From: Lineus longissimus
Lineage: Eukaryota > Nemertea > Pilidiophora > Heteronemertea > Lineidae
Length of the DNA: 60,000 nucleotides
NCBI RefSeq assembly: GCF_910592395.1
Contig: NC_088316.1
Coordinates: 17,734,001-17,794,000, forward strand
Reading direction: 5' to 3'
In this document: in pieces, positions 11,961 to 24,585 of the stretch
Layout of the letters: every line of letters starts with the position of its first letter
How positions within the stretch are numbered: position 1 is the first letter of the stretch
The notes under the pieces: model-generated
The model's database searches: none
Seen by the model: only the letters and a program-made list of their open reading frames with translations
Told to the model about the DNA's origin: nothing
Program-made: the position numbers and the translations under genes

Positions 11961-14529
11961 CGAGACTCCTAAGTGAACAGGATAATGATGTCTGGATTCG
12001 GCGGAAACGAAGTGTCCTCGACGATCCACGGGTTTCGTCATAGTTGAAGGTATACTTAATCAGCCGTAAAAGGAATCATCGCTGAGCAAGTGGTACCATC
12101 ATGGGTCGGCCGACTACCTCTATCTTAGCTTTCCCCTATTGGCTGTACTTCGTGATACATTATTCTATTCCTTAGATTTGTATTAAGAACCTACATATAA
12201 GGGAAAGCAATGATTGCTCCAGTAATAGCCTCTCCACAAGGATCAGACGCTCGTGGAGGAGAGGAAGTGAGCTGCAGGGCACTCTAGCTTACCGGAAATG
12301 GATTGGCATAAACATCGTTATTTCTTGCGGCTACCTTCGACATTTTAGTAAAAGATTTGTAGTGTTCGATGCTAATAGGCAAGACGGGATGGAATAAATA
12401 GCAAGTCAAATAGATTGATAGTTGATAGTTTATTGGTCCGTTCAGCAGTGTATGGTGAGATATGTAATGCGCACAATGATAATAACGGATCTAAACCCTG
12501 TAGTGGAACCACAACTATAGCGAAAGCACAAAATGCACGCCTCGGAGAAGTAGTTGCGAGTAGAAAGAAGACTGTAAGTTTTCTTACTTGCTTTAACCCG
12601 ACACGTTCGATGTAGTTTGATGAACTCCATACGACTGAATACAGCTGTAGGTACTCTGCTACTGGCCTTACGTGGTAACCGTGTACCTTTTTTGAGATTG
12701 TTTCCGTTTCTGAGTGTTTCCCAAGCCTTCATTTGTTAGGAGCGCTGAAAGGATCGTTTTCAAATCGGTAAATCATATTGGTTAGCGGGTTCAGCGACCA
12801 GTCATTAGGAGGTTAGCACGACTGCCGGGCTCCTCGCCGGCCTAATGGGCTTTCTGATGGTAAATACGATTTCTCTCAACGGAACGGATGTGCTAGGAAA
12901 CCCGGCTCCGCCTCCTAACATGATTTCCGTGCCTGATAATACCGGATTTAATTTTACCGCCATGACACCTAACCTCATTAGTGTCTTGCACAGTCTGGTA
13001 ATGTGATTTGGTGGCTTCTTTGAGAAAAGGCTGCAGCCTTCCGACAGCTCTTTCATGATATTAGGACCTCCGCGAGATGACATACGGAGATGGTTGATGT
13101 GAAGAATACGAAGTGAAGATAATCACTGCTATGAGGGACGTAGAGCATTACTTGCTATCTTCTCTTGATGACAAACCAATATTCGGCGAAATTTCACCCA
13201 AACACTGTTATGTAAGTTCAGGTTGATACCCAGTATGTTCCTGAGCGGTTTCATTACTGAAGTTTTGAGCGATCACAGAGACATTCATATTTGTTGGTTA
13301 TGCATTTTAAGGGCATTCTTTTGATATAGGGCTTAGAGAAATCAACATGAGTTTCTCTAATGAGAGATTATGCTGCCGATTGTTCCTTTCCAGTAGATAT
13401 GCGGCTTTTTACCACTGCGACCTGACAGCATCGAACCTGTGGCTCGCCGGAGTGATTCGCAAATTTTTAAGGCGTAACGGAAAAATCAAAGCTCGCTCGA
13501 GAATGCAATTACTCTACACGCATCCTTTATCATTGAGCAACTTTTTGCCGATGTCGTAGGTTATTTCGGCGAAGTGAACACAAACAAGTGAAAAAACGTT
13601 TTAATTCGTTTAAAGGGAAATTGAATTCTTATTATCCCTGGATGCAATAATTAATAAAAACACATTGACAACATAATAATCTAAAAAACTTCAATGTTGA
13701 CATGAGTATGCAACATGAAAGAAGAACGTTTTTTGATTTATTTTTTGCCAAATCTAATTTCCTGCTAAGATTATATTATATAAAATCAAAGTCAGAAATG
13801 TTGAACTGAACTATGAGAAAGAGACTACGCATAGGACTGCTGTTCCCTGATAAAAGGAGAAGAAGACGACAGAAGAACATTCAGTATAAGGAAAGCGACT
13901 GTACTGCTACGACCAAATTGATCCCTTTCGCTACTCAGATCGCGTCAGGTAAGTTGTCAAATCCTCGGAGATGTATCCACCCTATAGTTTATAACGAGAG
14001 TTCATGTTAGCTGATGATGCGAATATAAGAAAAGCAAAATAAAAATGCACACACCATACAAATATTGCTGTAGCGTCTTGTCAATATTCATTATCAGAAA
14101 CAGCATCGCGGAAGCTTAGCTGCTGTGAGTGTCTGAATTGATGCGACGATTTCGTCTTCATTGGAAGCAATTATAGCTTGCTTTATCGGTATTAAAGCTG
14201 TGAGCTTTATAGGCTTCCAGGCCGAGAATATCGCGATTTCACGGCGACCTGAACCAATCAACAACAAAAAATTGGAAATCATTTCAGTCTCATAACCAAG
14301 GAGATAAAACGAATCAAAAGTGTCAATATATTTTTGAAACACGCAGTATAATAAACGTCACCCTGACTCTCAAGGTGTATGGTTAGCTGACAGTAATCCG
14401 CAAGGGGATTCTACCGATGCACGGCCGGGAAAAAAGACAGCATATCTCCTATTATGGTCATTCGCCCGCTCTCAAGTCAACATTCATTTGCAACAGCGAA
14501 ACCATGGAATCTTTGAGACACTGTAACGA

Positions 14530-15600
14530 GTTCTTTTTTGTTGATGGTCGATAGTCTTGGTCAATAGGCAGGTTTTGCGAGCCTTGCAAAAGAGCTACGA
14601 ACCGCGAAGTAAAAACTATGAAAATGCATTTTAACGATGATATTTTTTAATTTGTCCCTCTTCCTCCTGAACTATCATTAACATGATCAACGAGTGTCGT
14701 GTAAATGATTTAGCGCAGTAATTGATGACAACACATACCTTTAAAAAAAACAAGTGATAAGAATATTTGCTTCACTCTTGCTCCATTGAGAGCAGTCATG
14801 GACAAATTTGATCATGGTTCAGATGAAAAGTTTCAGCAAACCTGTGCATCAGGAACCTGTCGCCGTTAGATATGCTAGAATATGCAATGGCCACACATTA
14901 ATGAGGATATTACCAAAGAAATGCCACTGACAAGAACGTTTCGTTTAGCTAATGGTCCACAGCTTTGGTCAATTAACTGCAGTGACAGCTTTAATCGCAG
15001 CTTAGCTTCACAAGACGAGGTATCAGCGGCAAATTTGTCCATTATCAACGGCTGATAGTTGTTGGAAGATGAAGAAGGAGGCTGAGAATGACCAATACTT
15101 TAGTGGGCGGGATAGGGGTACCAACTAAATCGTCGTAACAAAAAAGAGTGACCGGGTTGGCTGATGGTCTTGGTGACAGTCATTAGCTGGATTCCGGCGG
15201 GCTTTGCTTCACCATGTAATAAGCTTTTAGCCGCTATAATTATAACTAATATGAAAATTTGGGTATAATGATCAGCAAATAGAGCTTTGCAACGCAAGAT
15301 TTCTTTTTGTTATCTGTTTTGATTGACAGTCTAAGATTAGATCGGGGCTTAGCTCCATCCATAGAGCTTCATCATGGGAAGAGGTATTAACGGTATGTTT
15401 GGAGGCAATTCATCAAAAAGTCCCTTTGAATCGGATGAACCATAATGGACCCTTGTATAGAATGGTATAGAATGGTAATCCCTTATTTGGGCCATATTTA
15501 CAACTGAAAGATGTTCGTTTAGCTGATGGTTAGTCGACTCCTTGGTCATATTGATGACAGCCGCGGGCTGGATCGCGGCTTAGCTTCATCACAGGTCACA
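14530..15600. repeat. Dispersed degenerate repeat around an agctgatggtc...gcttagcttca motif
   Basis: Related blocks of roughly 60-80 bases occur near 14540, 14946, 15155 and 15515. The common order is (t)tagctgatggt, then cttggtcaat, a tgacagc box and finally a gcttagcttcac-type end. Spacing is irregular (about 200-410 bases). No coding frame or terminal repeats were recognised. Confidence 0.45.
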
Positions 15601-15973
15601 GTTTATGTGTACCATGAATAGTTGAGCTGCAGCCACCTGTAAGATGCATCCTTATGGTGGCGTTTGACTCTAACGCCGATTTAGCAACAGGGTCTCGGTT
15701 GCATTGGCATTGTGGTGTCTTGTTGTAAAGAGTTAACTAACATAAACCAACAAATCACTCTGACGAGGAAATGACACCGGATTGTATTTGGTTAACACAA
15801 ACCTATACATCAATCAGACAATGGCATGACATCGGGTCGTGTCATTGGGTTTAACGCAAACCACTATATCACAATGAGATTACATCTGCTGGTCCAATAC
15901 CGACTCCAATGAAGATGAAAGCGAATCGCGATCAATTCTACAACAGCGCAAACATGGAACTTTGAATGATATT

Positions 15974-16294
15974 TTAAAACAATCTTATTGCATCTTTCCG
16001 TGGAAGCTTTGGTGAACCCTGAGCAAAGCGCTTATCAGCTACACCTTTTGCACTGTTCTTGCACGCAAAGACATAGTTTTGTTGCACGAATAAAGGATAC
16101 TGCAGCTGCTGATTATTGTCCATATTAATCATGTATAGAGTAAAAATGTAGGCGGCATTGTAGCTGCTTGCCGCAAGATACCGAATATAGAGTAAGAAAG
16201 AAAGTATAGAGCAATGAGACACCCACCCAAAAAGACTTCGCGGAGAAACAGTTATCACCATCAACGAAAGAATAGCAAATGGATTTTCTTTCAA
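15974..16294 (-). pseudogene. Rhodopsin-family GPCR relic (TM2-TM3-like)
   Basis: A 106-codon open frame that reads like the end of TM2, the first extracellular loop and TM3 of an amine-type class A GPCR. It has SLFGW, a cysteine four residues later, then a YLAASSYNAAYIF helix, and finally MINMDNNQQLQYPL where functional members have a DRY box followed by a basic-hydrophobic-Pro loop. The DRY arginine and tyrosine are replaced (Asp-Asn-Asn). No intact flanking TM segments were found in any frame nearby, so this looks like a decayed fragment or a lone exon. The assignment rests on pattern resemblance only. A chance open frame in AT-rich DNA is possible. Confidence 0.3.
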
Positions 16295-19200
16295 GACTAA
16301 GTAAGAGCAGCAGCGCGTTTTATAAAGCAGGGCTTTCTCATTAGCAAAAAATCGGTCGTTTTGTTAATCAAACCTATAAACAATAACTGACGTCAATATT
16401 TCTTAATTGTAAATGTCTTCAATTGTAATACTGCAGTGGGGGAGAATCGAGACGATGCCGAGAACTTTCTTACGGAAGACATCGGCATGTTGGCATTTAC
16501 CGCTTTTTCTCTATTCATTGATGAAAGTTGACAGCAAAATGATTTCCCCGCGGAGAGCAGAGTACACGTAATAATGCGCACATTTCGCAGTGTCATCCTT
16601 AGAAAGATAGCGCTTCATAACAATAACTATGTACATAGTCAGCAACATCTAACCATTTTCTCGACAGAGAAAACATAACCAAAAGGACGTTCTTACTGCG
16701 TTATCTTTGCCTAACATGCCTATATACTTTGGTTCCTTTCCTTTCGGATGATGCCATGGTTTCGCACTCAGCCAAGACGGAACATAATGAGGACAAGGAA
16801 AATCCACCCACAAATCGCAGTCACGATTGTTTGCTTTCACCATCCTTGAGAAGAAAACGATAAGGCCAGTCATTCGTAGTTAGTTCTCTTTCAACTCCGC
16901 CGCAGGTTATTGGTAGATAGCACATGAAAATAAGCGCTGGGGAAGAGCGCGAGTTCTTCTTGGTGCAAGCACCGGAAATTCTTGATTCGTCCACCATGTC
17001 ACGAAACAAAACATACTTTGACAAAATTGTCGTATTTACTGACTGGCGACATAGAGTCGACGCCTTTGAAAATCTAGACGCCAAGTCGTGTTTAATCAAT
17101 TTCAATGATGCCCGGCATTAGGTCGTCGTGGTGGAAGTATCGGCATAGGGATCAAAGGATTTTTATAAGGTTAAGACTTCTTGGCGGTAAAAAAACACAG
17201 GTTGAGAGTATTTTGGGGAGATTGGACAGCCCTAATTATGAGATGGCAAGTACGAGGAGATTTGGAGAGGCGACCATTCATGCTGTTTACATCAAAGTAA
17301 CTTCATATATAATTGAGCAGAAAACAACTTGTTAAACTACAAAATATACATGTCGGCTGTTGTTGGCGATGAATGTACTCCCTTTGGTTGTACTAACATC
17401 TTGGACATTTTTGGAACTCATCTGATGCTTTTATTTCATTTTAGATGGTCGAACTGACCTAATTAGTCATGAATACTGGGTCTTATTTTGACTATACTGA
17501 TAAAAGTATTCCTCGTACAAGCGTGAATGGTGCTGCTATATATACTGTGAGCCTCATCAACGACATCTTGTAACTCATGCCTGTCTGACTCCTGCCTATA
17601 GTCTTCATTGAAGACGCTTCCCAATTTAATGTCGATTAAAAGCATGCGAAGGCTTAAGCCACGAAACGGATAAATTCTGAGACCTAAGTCCTCTCACCAC
17701 CGTCAACCTTGCTCGTAATACACGGACTCATGGTGTCCTTTGAAACTATCCTGTCGTGACTTCTTCTAGTGAAACCAGTTCCGAGTGACGGCGAGGTCAA
17801 CCCATCTCATTACCACACTAACGGTGTCCTGACCTTCCGGTCGTCACAACTTTAGTGTGACCTGTCCGAGGTAGGTGAATTCATCCCCTCATCGTACAGC
17901 CAATTTAGTGCAGCTGACATCCGCCAATGGGTAGGTGTGTAACCCGCGCTGATAATGGCGGCATATCCTGCGGAAAGAACGGGAAGCCAGTGGTGCTTCC
18001 AATCCCATAATGCAGCCAATTGTTCAAGAATCAATGGTGGTGAATGTACGGAAGAGTACCTCATCAGGCAGTCTTTATGTGACTTGAGACTCGATTCCGC
18101 TATTTTGTCAAAGTACAGTATACGATGTTTCTAGAAAACAATGGCGGCCTCTATTATGGTAGCCTTCATGTTGAATAGCGGACTACACCGTCCCTGATCC
18201 TAGGTCTCTACATGTACAGCCTAATGTCGTGGGCACACAAATCGTTCTCAACGATTATCCCATATTTCGATACTAATACAACAAGTTTTTGTTTCCTTCT
18301 TTGAGATCATCAGCAGACTGCTAGTATAGGGTGGGCCCGACACAAACGACCTCATTTGTACCATCCTATTCAACAGTACTCTTGCTGTGACATATGACTT
18401 GGGTAAAATTAGCTCTCGGGAATAAGCTTTATCAGTTTGACAACATGATTGATCACATCCAGTATCTCGCCGCCCTTGTAAGGAAATAGGGGACGATATG
18501 CTTACCTCGGGAAACGTTATCTTAAAGGGACAACTCGGGCATTGGAATAAGGTGGCAGGAGGATAATACCCCTGCTCACCACCATGAGCCGCCACGTGTA
18601 GCACTACACTAAATCTGTCGGCATCCTTCGCGGTCCCGCTCCACAGTTCAGCCTATACGTTTTTTCAGCGCCGGTGATGGAGTATAGACCAGTAAAGCAG
18701 GTAACTGCGATTGAAAAAAACTTACGGTAAATCTCTCGATTTGTCGTTTCAATCATACGCCGGAATCCAACCAGACATCAAAGGAGCAATCAAATCTCCT
18801 GCCTAGCGACATCAAAAATTATCCCCAGCATGCAATATGTGTCTTCTAAGTCTGCCCTATAGTAGAATGTACCCTCAATCGCAGTGATTAGTTATTAACC
18901 ACGATATACGAATTGTTTGGGTAGGGCCGGAACGCCCCACGGCTCGACATACATCTTACGATTCTCAGATGAGAAGATAATTGATTTCTGCGACTTGCCT
19001 CGGCGCAATTTTTGGCCGGCAGTATACACTGTACTCTCAGCTAAGCACGTCGATAAAAGCAGACTTATCAGTATGAAGCTATTTTCATCAATGAGAACCT
19101 TTTGACTAAGAAGGATTAATAAAGACTAGTCTTTACTAATTCTTAGTATTCACCACGGAGAAAATAACATTATAAATTACATTTAGCGGTGACAATTCTG

Positions 19201-20751
19201 CAGCGTGCCTGGCGCGACTTTGATATATTTTGCGCGTAAACATTTACTTCCTATCGTGCATGGCTGTCAGTAAAAATATTTTTCATGAATACAGACTCAT
19301 TGTCTTCTATCATACAACACTAAGTGAAGAATTTGCCCGAAGTAAAATATTTTCAACACAATACTCTTATACGACAGCAAAGAGTTGAACCGCCTCGATG
19401 CGACTAGGTACCTGTGGCGGGTATTATACGTTACCCCGTACCTTAATTTCTTTTCCGCAATCTCGGGGAAAGAGATTTTGCTCCAAGCAGGACTGGCATT
19501 ATGAGGTTATTATTACGAATTCACACAGTTGGCCGTCGATTCTTCGCCCTGAATATTCCAAATATATCGCGCTCTGATATAGAAACAACAAAAACCCTAC
19601 CGCCTATGGATAACCACCTATAGGTCTGGATGTACAACAACCTAAATTCAGCGTTGTTCGGACCACCTTTCTCTGGTAGGTTATAAAAAAGGACCCATTG
19701 ATACACTTTCAAGAGTAAAAAGAGACATGTCTGAAAATTCCAACTGTGGGAAGTAAGAGTGAGTTTTTCTACTTTAAAACAAGATGACACTGTCATGAGT
19801 TTTTGAATTGATATTTTGCCAGAGCGTCGAGTCCATGCATTGATGATAGCATGTGCGATCTTCGCACGAGACAAGAAATCAAATAGAAACTAACGATAAG
19901 AACACGAACCAATGTAATTATTTGATATGTTTTCGACACAAGATTTGACACGCATCGTTTTTGGAAAAAAATACTAAAGCTCCGAGGCAACTCGTTCAAT
20001 CAAAGGATGGCTCTAACAACGATCTGCGCCGTGAATCATCTTTTAGAATGTCTATGTACCACCAACTTTAAAGTTTAACCTATCAAATGGAGAAAAAATC
20101 TATGAGCACCATCTCTCCCGAAGTCATCCACTCGACAAAACTCGGGAACGATGTTATTCTCCAGGACTACAGTATTTTTCGAACTGACGTCACGATCATT
20201 GGAGAGAGGCTCCCCGTGACCTCAAGGCTCCTCAGAGTTGTCCTCGCTGATTGGACAATGATGCTGTTTTCTGGGTAAAAACTGAATATGAATGGTTGCA
20301 ATGAGGAAACATTGTGCGCGAAATGAAAATCAACTAAAAAGAACGATAGAAACAGTTAGCAAAGCTACCAAACCATAAGACGCTATTACGTTTAATTTAT
20401 CGGCAACACACGGTAAGCATGTATAATGCTATCAGTCACTGCGATATGAAATATGAAATTAAATCACGAATGATGTATTACCTTGGTAATTTGAATGGCT
20501 GTATGATAAAAGATCAATCGAGATTGCCGCGCTGGATGCCGGTCAGTCTTGCTCCAGGGAATCAGTGTGGGCGACCAGACAGTATGAGATGCTTGTCAGC
20601 AATTATAGTATTGTATTTATGGGGGGGTATGTACAATCCTTGTTTTGAGTAAGAGGTCATTGATCAGACCTTTATATGCCAGCCAGCCACTAAACTATTT
20701 TCAGTGTTGGTGGCAATTATGGTCTTTCCAGAGAGAGTACAACAAACCTAT

Positions 20752-21234
20752 TCAAACATAACTAACAACCCCCGACAAGCCACCTACACTTGTAGAAACT
20801 TCGACTTTCGAAGCAGTCAATTCGCCATCAGTTACATATATATTTCCCCCATGATCGTCGCTAGAGTTTCCCGCGGTTACATAGATCATTTGCCTGCTCA
20901 TGTAGCAACAGACTAAATGCTGATCACTAATAACGATTTCCGCAAGTGTTGCGAGGTGGTTTTCGACATGTCTATAGGACATTCGACGGTTACATTCAGT
21001 TTTGGTGAGATCTTCGTTGCTCGGAGGCAAGACCAGTAGGTCAGCACAAGAGCGGACGGTGGCGTTTTCACACCCGTTCGTTCTTGTCACATGCTGGTGA
21101 AACGAGGAGTACTCAAATTGGTAAAAATTCCAAACCAGCGGTAGTGGTGTTGCACTGACCGCTGAACAGAATGCAAGATCATCTGCGTCCGATAATTGGA
21201 ATTTCCTAGGCATTATCAGTTGTCTCATATTCAC
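20752..21234 (-). CDS. Putative Ig-like domain exon or pseudo-exon
   Basis: An open frame of 160 codons within the receptor intron. The segment from SDADDLAFCSAV onward has the spacing of an immunoglobulin-like fold: an early Cys, then about 12 residues to a Trp (LVWNFY), and a later Cys in the LPPSNEDLTKTEC stretch, with an NAT glycosylation sequon. The tail HVENHLATLAEIVISDQ recurs, with changes, in a second locus at 31166-31305 on the plus strand. A possible acceptor precedes the domain (ctgataatgcctag). No clear donor was found, and no neighbouring exons are recognisable. It may be an exon of an unannotated nested gene or a duplicated fragment. The Ig assignment is inference. Confidence 0.35.
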   Translation of the reverse strand: MNMRQLIMPRKFQLSDADDLAFCSAVSATPLPLVWNFYQFEYSSFHQHVTRTNGCENATVRSCADLLVLPPSNEDLTKTECNRRMSYRHVENHLATLAEIVISDQHLVCCYMSRQMIYVTAGNSSDDHGGNIYVTDGELTASKVEVSTSVGGLSGVVSYV

Positions 21235-21423
21235 CCTGGCGAGTTAATCAAAAACCGATCATATGGTGTGATCACGGTGGGTGTATCACTGACGCAACAC
21301 GGGATCTCCACATAGTAATTCTACCAACTGGTTTTTAATTCCTATACATGGCAACGCAATGCATGGTTGATGGATTATCATTGAGACCAGCTGATTAGCT
21401 GAAACTTCTCCCCTCACGTCCCT

Positions 21424-21440
21424 CCCCCCCCCCCCCCCCC
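21424..21440. repeat. C17 homopolymer
   Basis: Seventeen consecutive C residues, followed by acccc. A second C-rich tract (C14 plus tccccccc) lies at 21695-21716. Confidence 0.95.
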
Positions 21441-22734
21441 ACCCCGTAATATATCATTAATCAACACACTAAAGTCGTAGATTAGCTTCTTTTGACGCCT
21501 TGTGATTGCTTTATGAATGCCTCAATGACGCAGATTATATCGCGCCAGTTTCGACGACATCTTGGAAAGCGTGAAACCACACGGCAGGCTTTCACAGGTG
21601 TTGGATTAATTTTAATGCAAGTCATTGGATCAGCAGTAACGCGCAACTTGGGAGTAGTAGTGTACGCCGGCCGAGGACACGCAGCACTGAGTGACCCCCC
21701 CCCCCCCCTCCCCCCCAGACGCGCCAAAATTCTAAAAAATGATGCCAAGACGCACCTTCAGATATGAGGAACACCAGGAGAAGAATGACGGATATGTTCG
21801 CCAGCCTTTGCAAAACCAATTAGTGAACATAGGGAAATGCAACCACCAGTTTTCAAGGAATAAATTACTCGTAATTATTCTCCTCTCTTTGTTTTATTCA
21901 TTCCGTCCCAGCCGGTCATCAGATACATGTATAATTGTGTAGTCGGGCGATTGTGATAGCTTGGAAGATCTGCTTCGCTTTGACCGACGCCACATAGATG
22001 AGATCTGCATTCATGCATTGGGAGCAGACCAAGCTAGAGGAAACCACATGTATATCAGTTAAAAGGCTAATGAAGGCTGTTTCTATCTTTTTCCATCTAG
22101 CAGTCGAGACATGAGGTAGTAACTGTTAGAGAGCACGATGCGAAGTTAGAGAAGTTAACAACTCCTGAGCAATGCCGATGATCCGGTGTGTCCTGACGTT
22201 CAGGAAATTGGTTGCCAATCGATGATATCGACATTCCTTCGGTTTTGACTTACACTTGATCCTGTGGCCGAAAATGTCATCCAAGGGAGGAACGTGTTGA
22301 TATTTTCTTAAGGTAATTTTATACCATACCAGTGGCGATGATAATCGATCAAGAGGAATTGGAGAACAAAGCCAACATTGTGATCACGTCTGATACATTT
22401 CCTTCACAACCTCTTCATAGACATTTAGGAAAATGTCTTGAATAAATTTCTCGGTCCTATGTTTCCATCTTAGGTCTGGCCACTGTCACCATCATCAATA
22501 GGCTGCACAACAATAAGTGTACACGGCAAGTGTTCAAAGAAGAGCTAAAAAGGGTTCCTGCGAATGCACACATATAAGTGAACGTAGTGAAACCCCATTG
22601 AAAACCTTTACTTCTAGACAACTCTTTGTCGACTGGCTATAGAAAGAGGAAGTGTAAAAGCGATGTATTCGCGCAGCCAAAAGGCACGCGTGATGCTGTA
22701 ACACAATAAAAAAACGGATATAAATGAGAAATGA

Positions 22735-22907
22735 GATGTGTATGTGTATTCATTAAAACGATCGAGAGGAAGCCCGCAGGTAGCATCTGTATTTAGCTGT
22801 TCGTTTGTGAAATAGAGTAAACATTGAAAGAAGGTGGGTGTACAAGGTACTTTGACAGAACCAAAACTCCCTGGGCAGAAGTCGGTGTCTTTGCAAGCGC
22901 CATTCCT
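22735..22907 (-). pseudogene. Chitin-binding (peritrophin-A/CBM14)-like exon fragment
   Basis: Directly after a plausible acceptor (gatgtatttgcag at 22908) the frame reads RNGACKDTDFCPGS, continues to PCTPTFFQCL and then ATCGLPLDRFNEYT. Cysteine spacing (about 16, 6 and 14 residues) and the aromatic C-x-FFQC box fit a CBM14 domain. The last expected cysteine shortly after FNEYT is missing, and no donor follows in frame. CBM14 domains bind chitin in secreted or matrix proteins. No neighbouring exons were recognised, so this is probably a relic. The assignment is by pattern only. Confidence 0.3.
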
Positions 22908-24458
22908 CTGCAAATACATCATAACGGGCCAAGTGATCTTGTGTTTTTACGGCGGGATTTCTTTCAGCAGATGGCCATCCTTTGCCTACTGCTGCATGCC
23001 ATGATGACATGAAGAGCCGAATTGGAAAAAGACCAACACGACTGTTAAAAAATGTAACAAAAATTGATAAAACCTGGATGCGGCCAGTATTCTTTCGTTT
23101 GTTTATTTGTAGGGCACGTTCTTCTCAATCAAAGTAACCTTTCTTGGAACAAAGGCTGAAGAAAGTCTTGCTCCGGGGCAATCGGGAAATAGATGCTCAA
23201 TGTTTATAGAGAATCGTGGTCGAATCGAAGACAAAGATTGAAGTAGTTGTTAAAAACACTGGCAGTTAGTGCTCTTACGCAAAGTTTCTTGTCCTCAAGG
23301 TATCCGAGAACAGAGCCGAACAGAAAATGGATGCTTAATGTTTGTCGATCGTATCGCCCGAAGAAGACAACGGTAATCTAATACAGTTTCAACTACAATA
23401 TAAGAAACATCGTGTTTTTTCGGAGAAAACTCCTCGAATTTACCACCAGCATGCTGTGGGCTTTGCCAAGTGTTTCATCCTTCTTGACAGTCCTATGGGT
23501 AACGCGATTCCGTACAACGTAGCTGTAACCATTCACCTAAACCGAGAAACACTTCGGGTATATCAAAATATTTTCTGTCGCTAGAGACAGAGTTTATTGA
23601 GGCAAAAAACGGAAAAAGCAATTTTCGAAAAAAAAAATCAAAACATATATTGAATGAACGGTATTAGTTGACATTACACTTAGGTTGTCGCATATATGGA
23701 AGTAAATAAAGCAGTATGTCCGAACTGTGTTGAATGATATCTTTAAAAACTTGAAACAAAAATCCCTGGTGGTATCATTCACTTTTTATGTTAGTCGAGA
23801 TGGATTACTCGCATTAGGTAGTTCTGTCATCAATTCGCTGCAAAAGCCACCCTTTGGCATGTTGAGGTTTTGGATAACATGCTCTTGGTAAAATAAATTG
23901 TCATCGGATGACATCGTAAACCACCAAAGCACCCCGACACCAGTTTTATGGCGTCGGCTCCCGACGCGGAATGGGAAATGGTAGAATCAGCAGACGCCAT
24001 GGCTGGCATCTCGACTTCCGATCAACCGCCCTCATCATATCTGAAATGTTGTCTCTGGTTTGATAAACGGCTACCATCAATGATTGGAGAAAAACATGGG
24101 TTGAAAATTGAACATTAATTCTCGTTTACGGTGGGTAATATTTTCCCAGCAGACATCAACTATGGAGTAAAACCTTCGTTCGGCTCTAGCGCTTATTAGG
24201 TAATTAACAATAACGCGCTGGTGCGGTTAATTGGCGAGTTTTTCGGCCCATACCCCGCAATTAAAAAAATTTCGGGTCTTGCCCATTACACTGTCTACTG
24301 TCTTCCGACAAAGCCCGCTCGCTCATAGCCCTAAATTCCCATTGTTCTACCTTCTTATCAATGGGTTATTTGGTCAAGTCTTGATAACATCGACCTCCCT
24401 TGAAGCTTCTTTGATGGGGGTCGATCGGGCAAAACTGGTCATGGTGAATATACGTAAA

Positions 24459-24585
24459 GGAAGTTTTCGCGCAGCCCCCGAAACGCCAATGCCAACGCCT
24501 ATTCCATTGTTCGACACTGTGATCTGTTTGTCGAACAATGGCTTAGGCGTTCGCGTTGGCGTTTCGGAGACTTTGCGAAAACTCC
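24459..24585. mobile_element. 127-bp hairpin MITE, copy 1
   Basis: A near-complete inverted repeat with arms of about 55 bases. The left arm runs from ggaagttttcgc through cgaaacgccaatgccaacg to ccattgttcga; the right arm is its imperfect reverse complement, ending gcgaaaactccc. The loop contains cactgtgatctgtttg. A second copy with the same arms and loop motif lies at 33086-33214. No target-site duplication could be fixed. Confidence 0.75.

Noticed and set aside
12805-13083. Overlapping open frames on both strands in a GC-richer patch
   Set aside because: Neither frame resembles a known family; openness follows from local composition.
13813-14010. Basic ORF with a perfect donor (GTCAG|GTAAGT) as a first exon
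   Set aside because: Only 45 codons before the donor, very Arg/Lys-rich, and no joinable second exon was identified.
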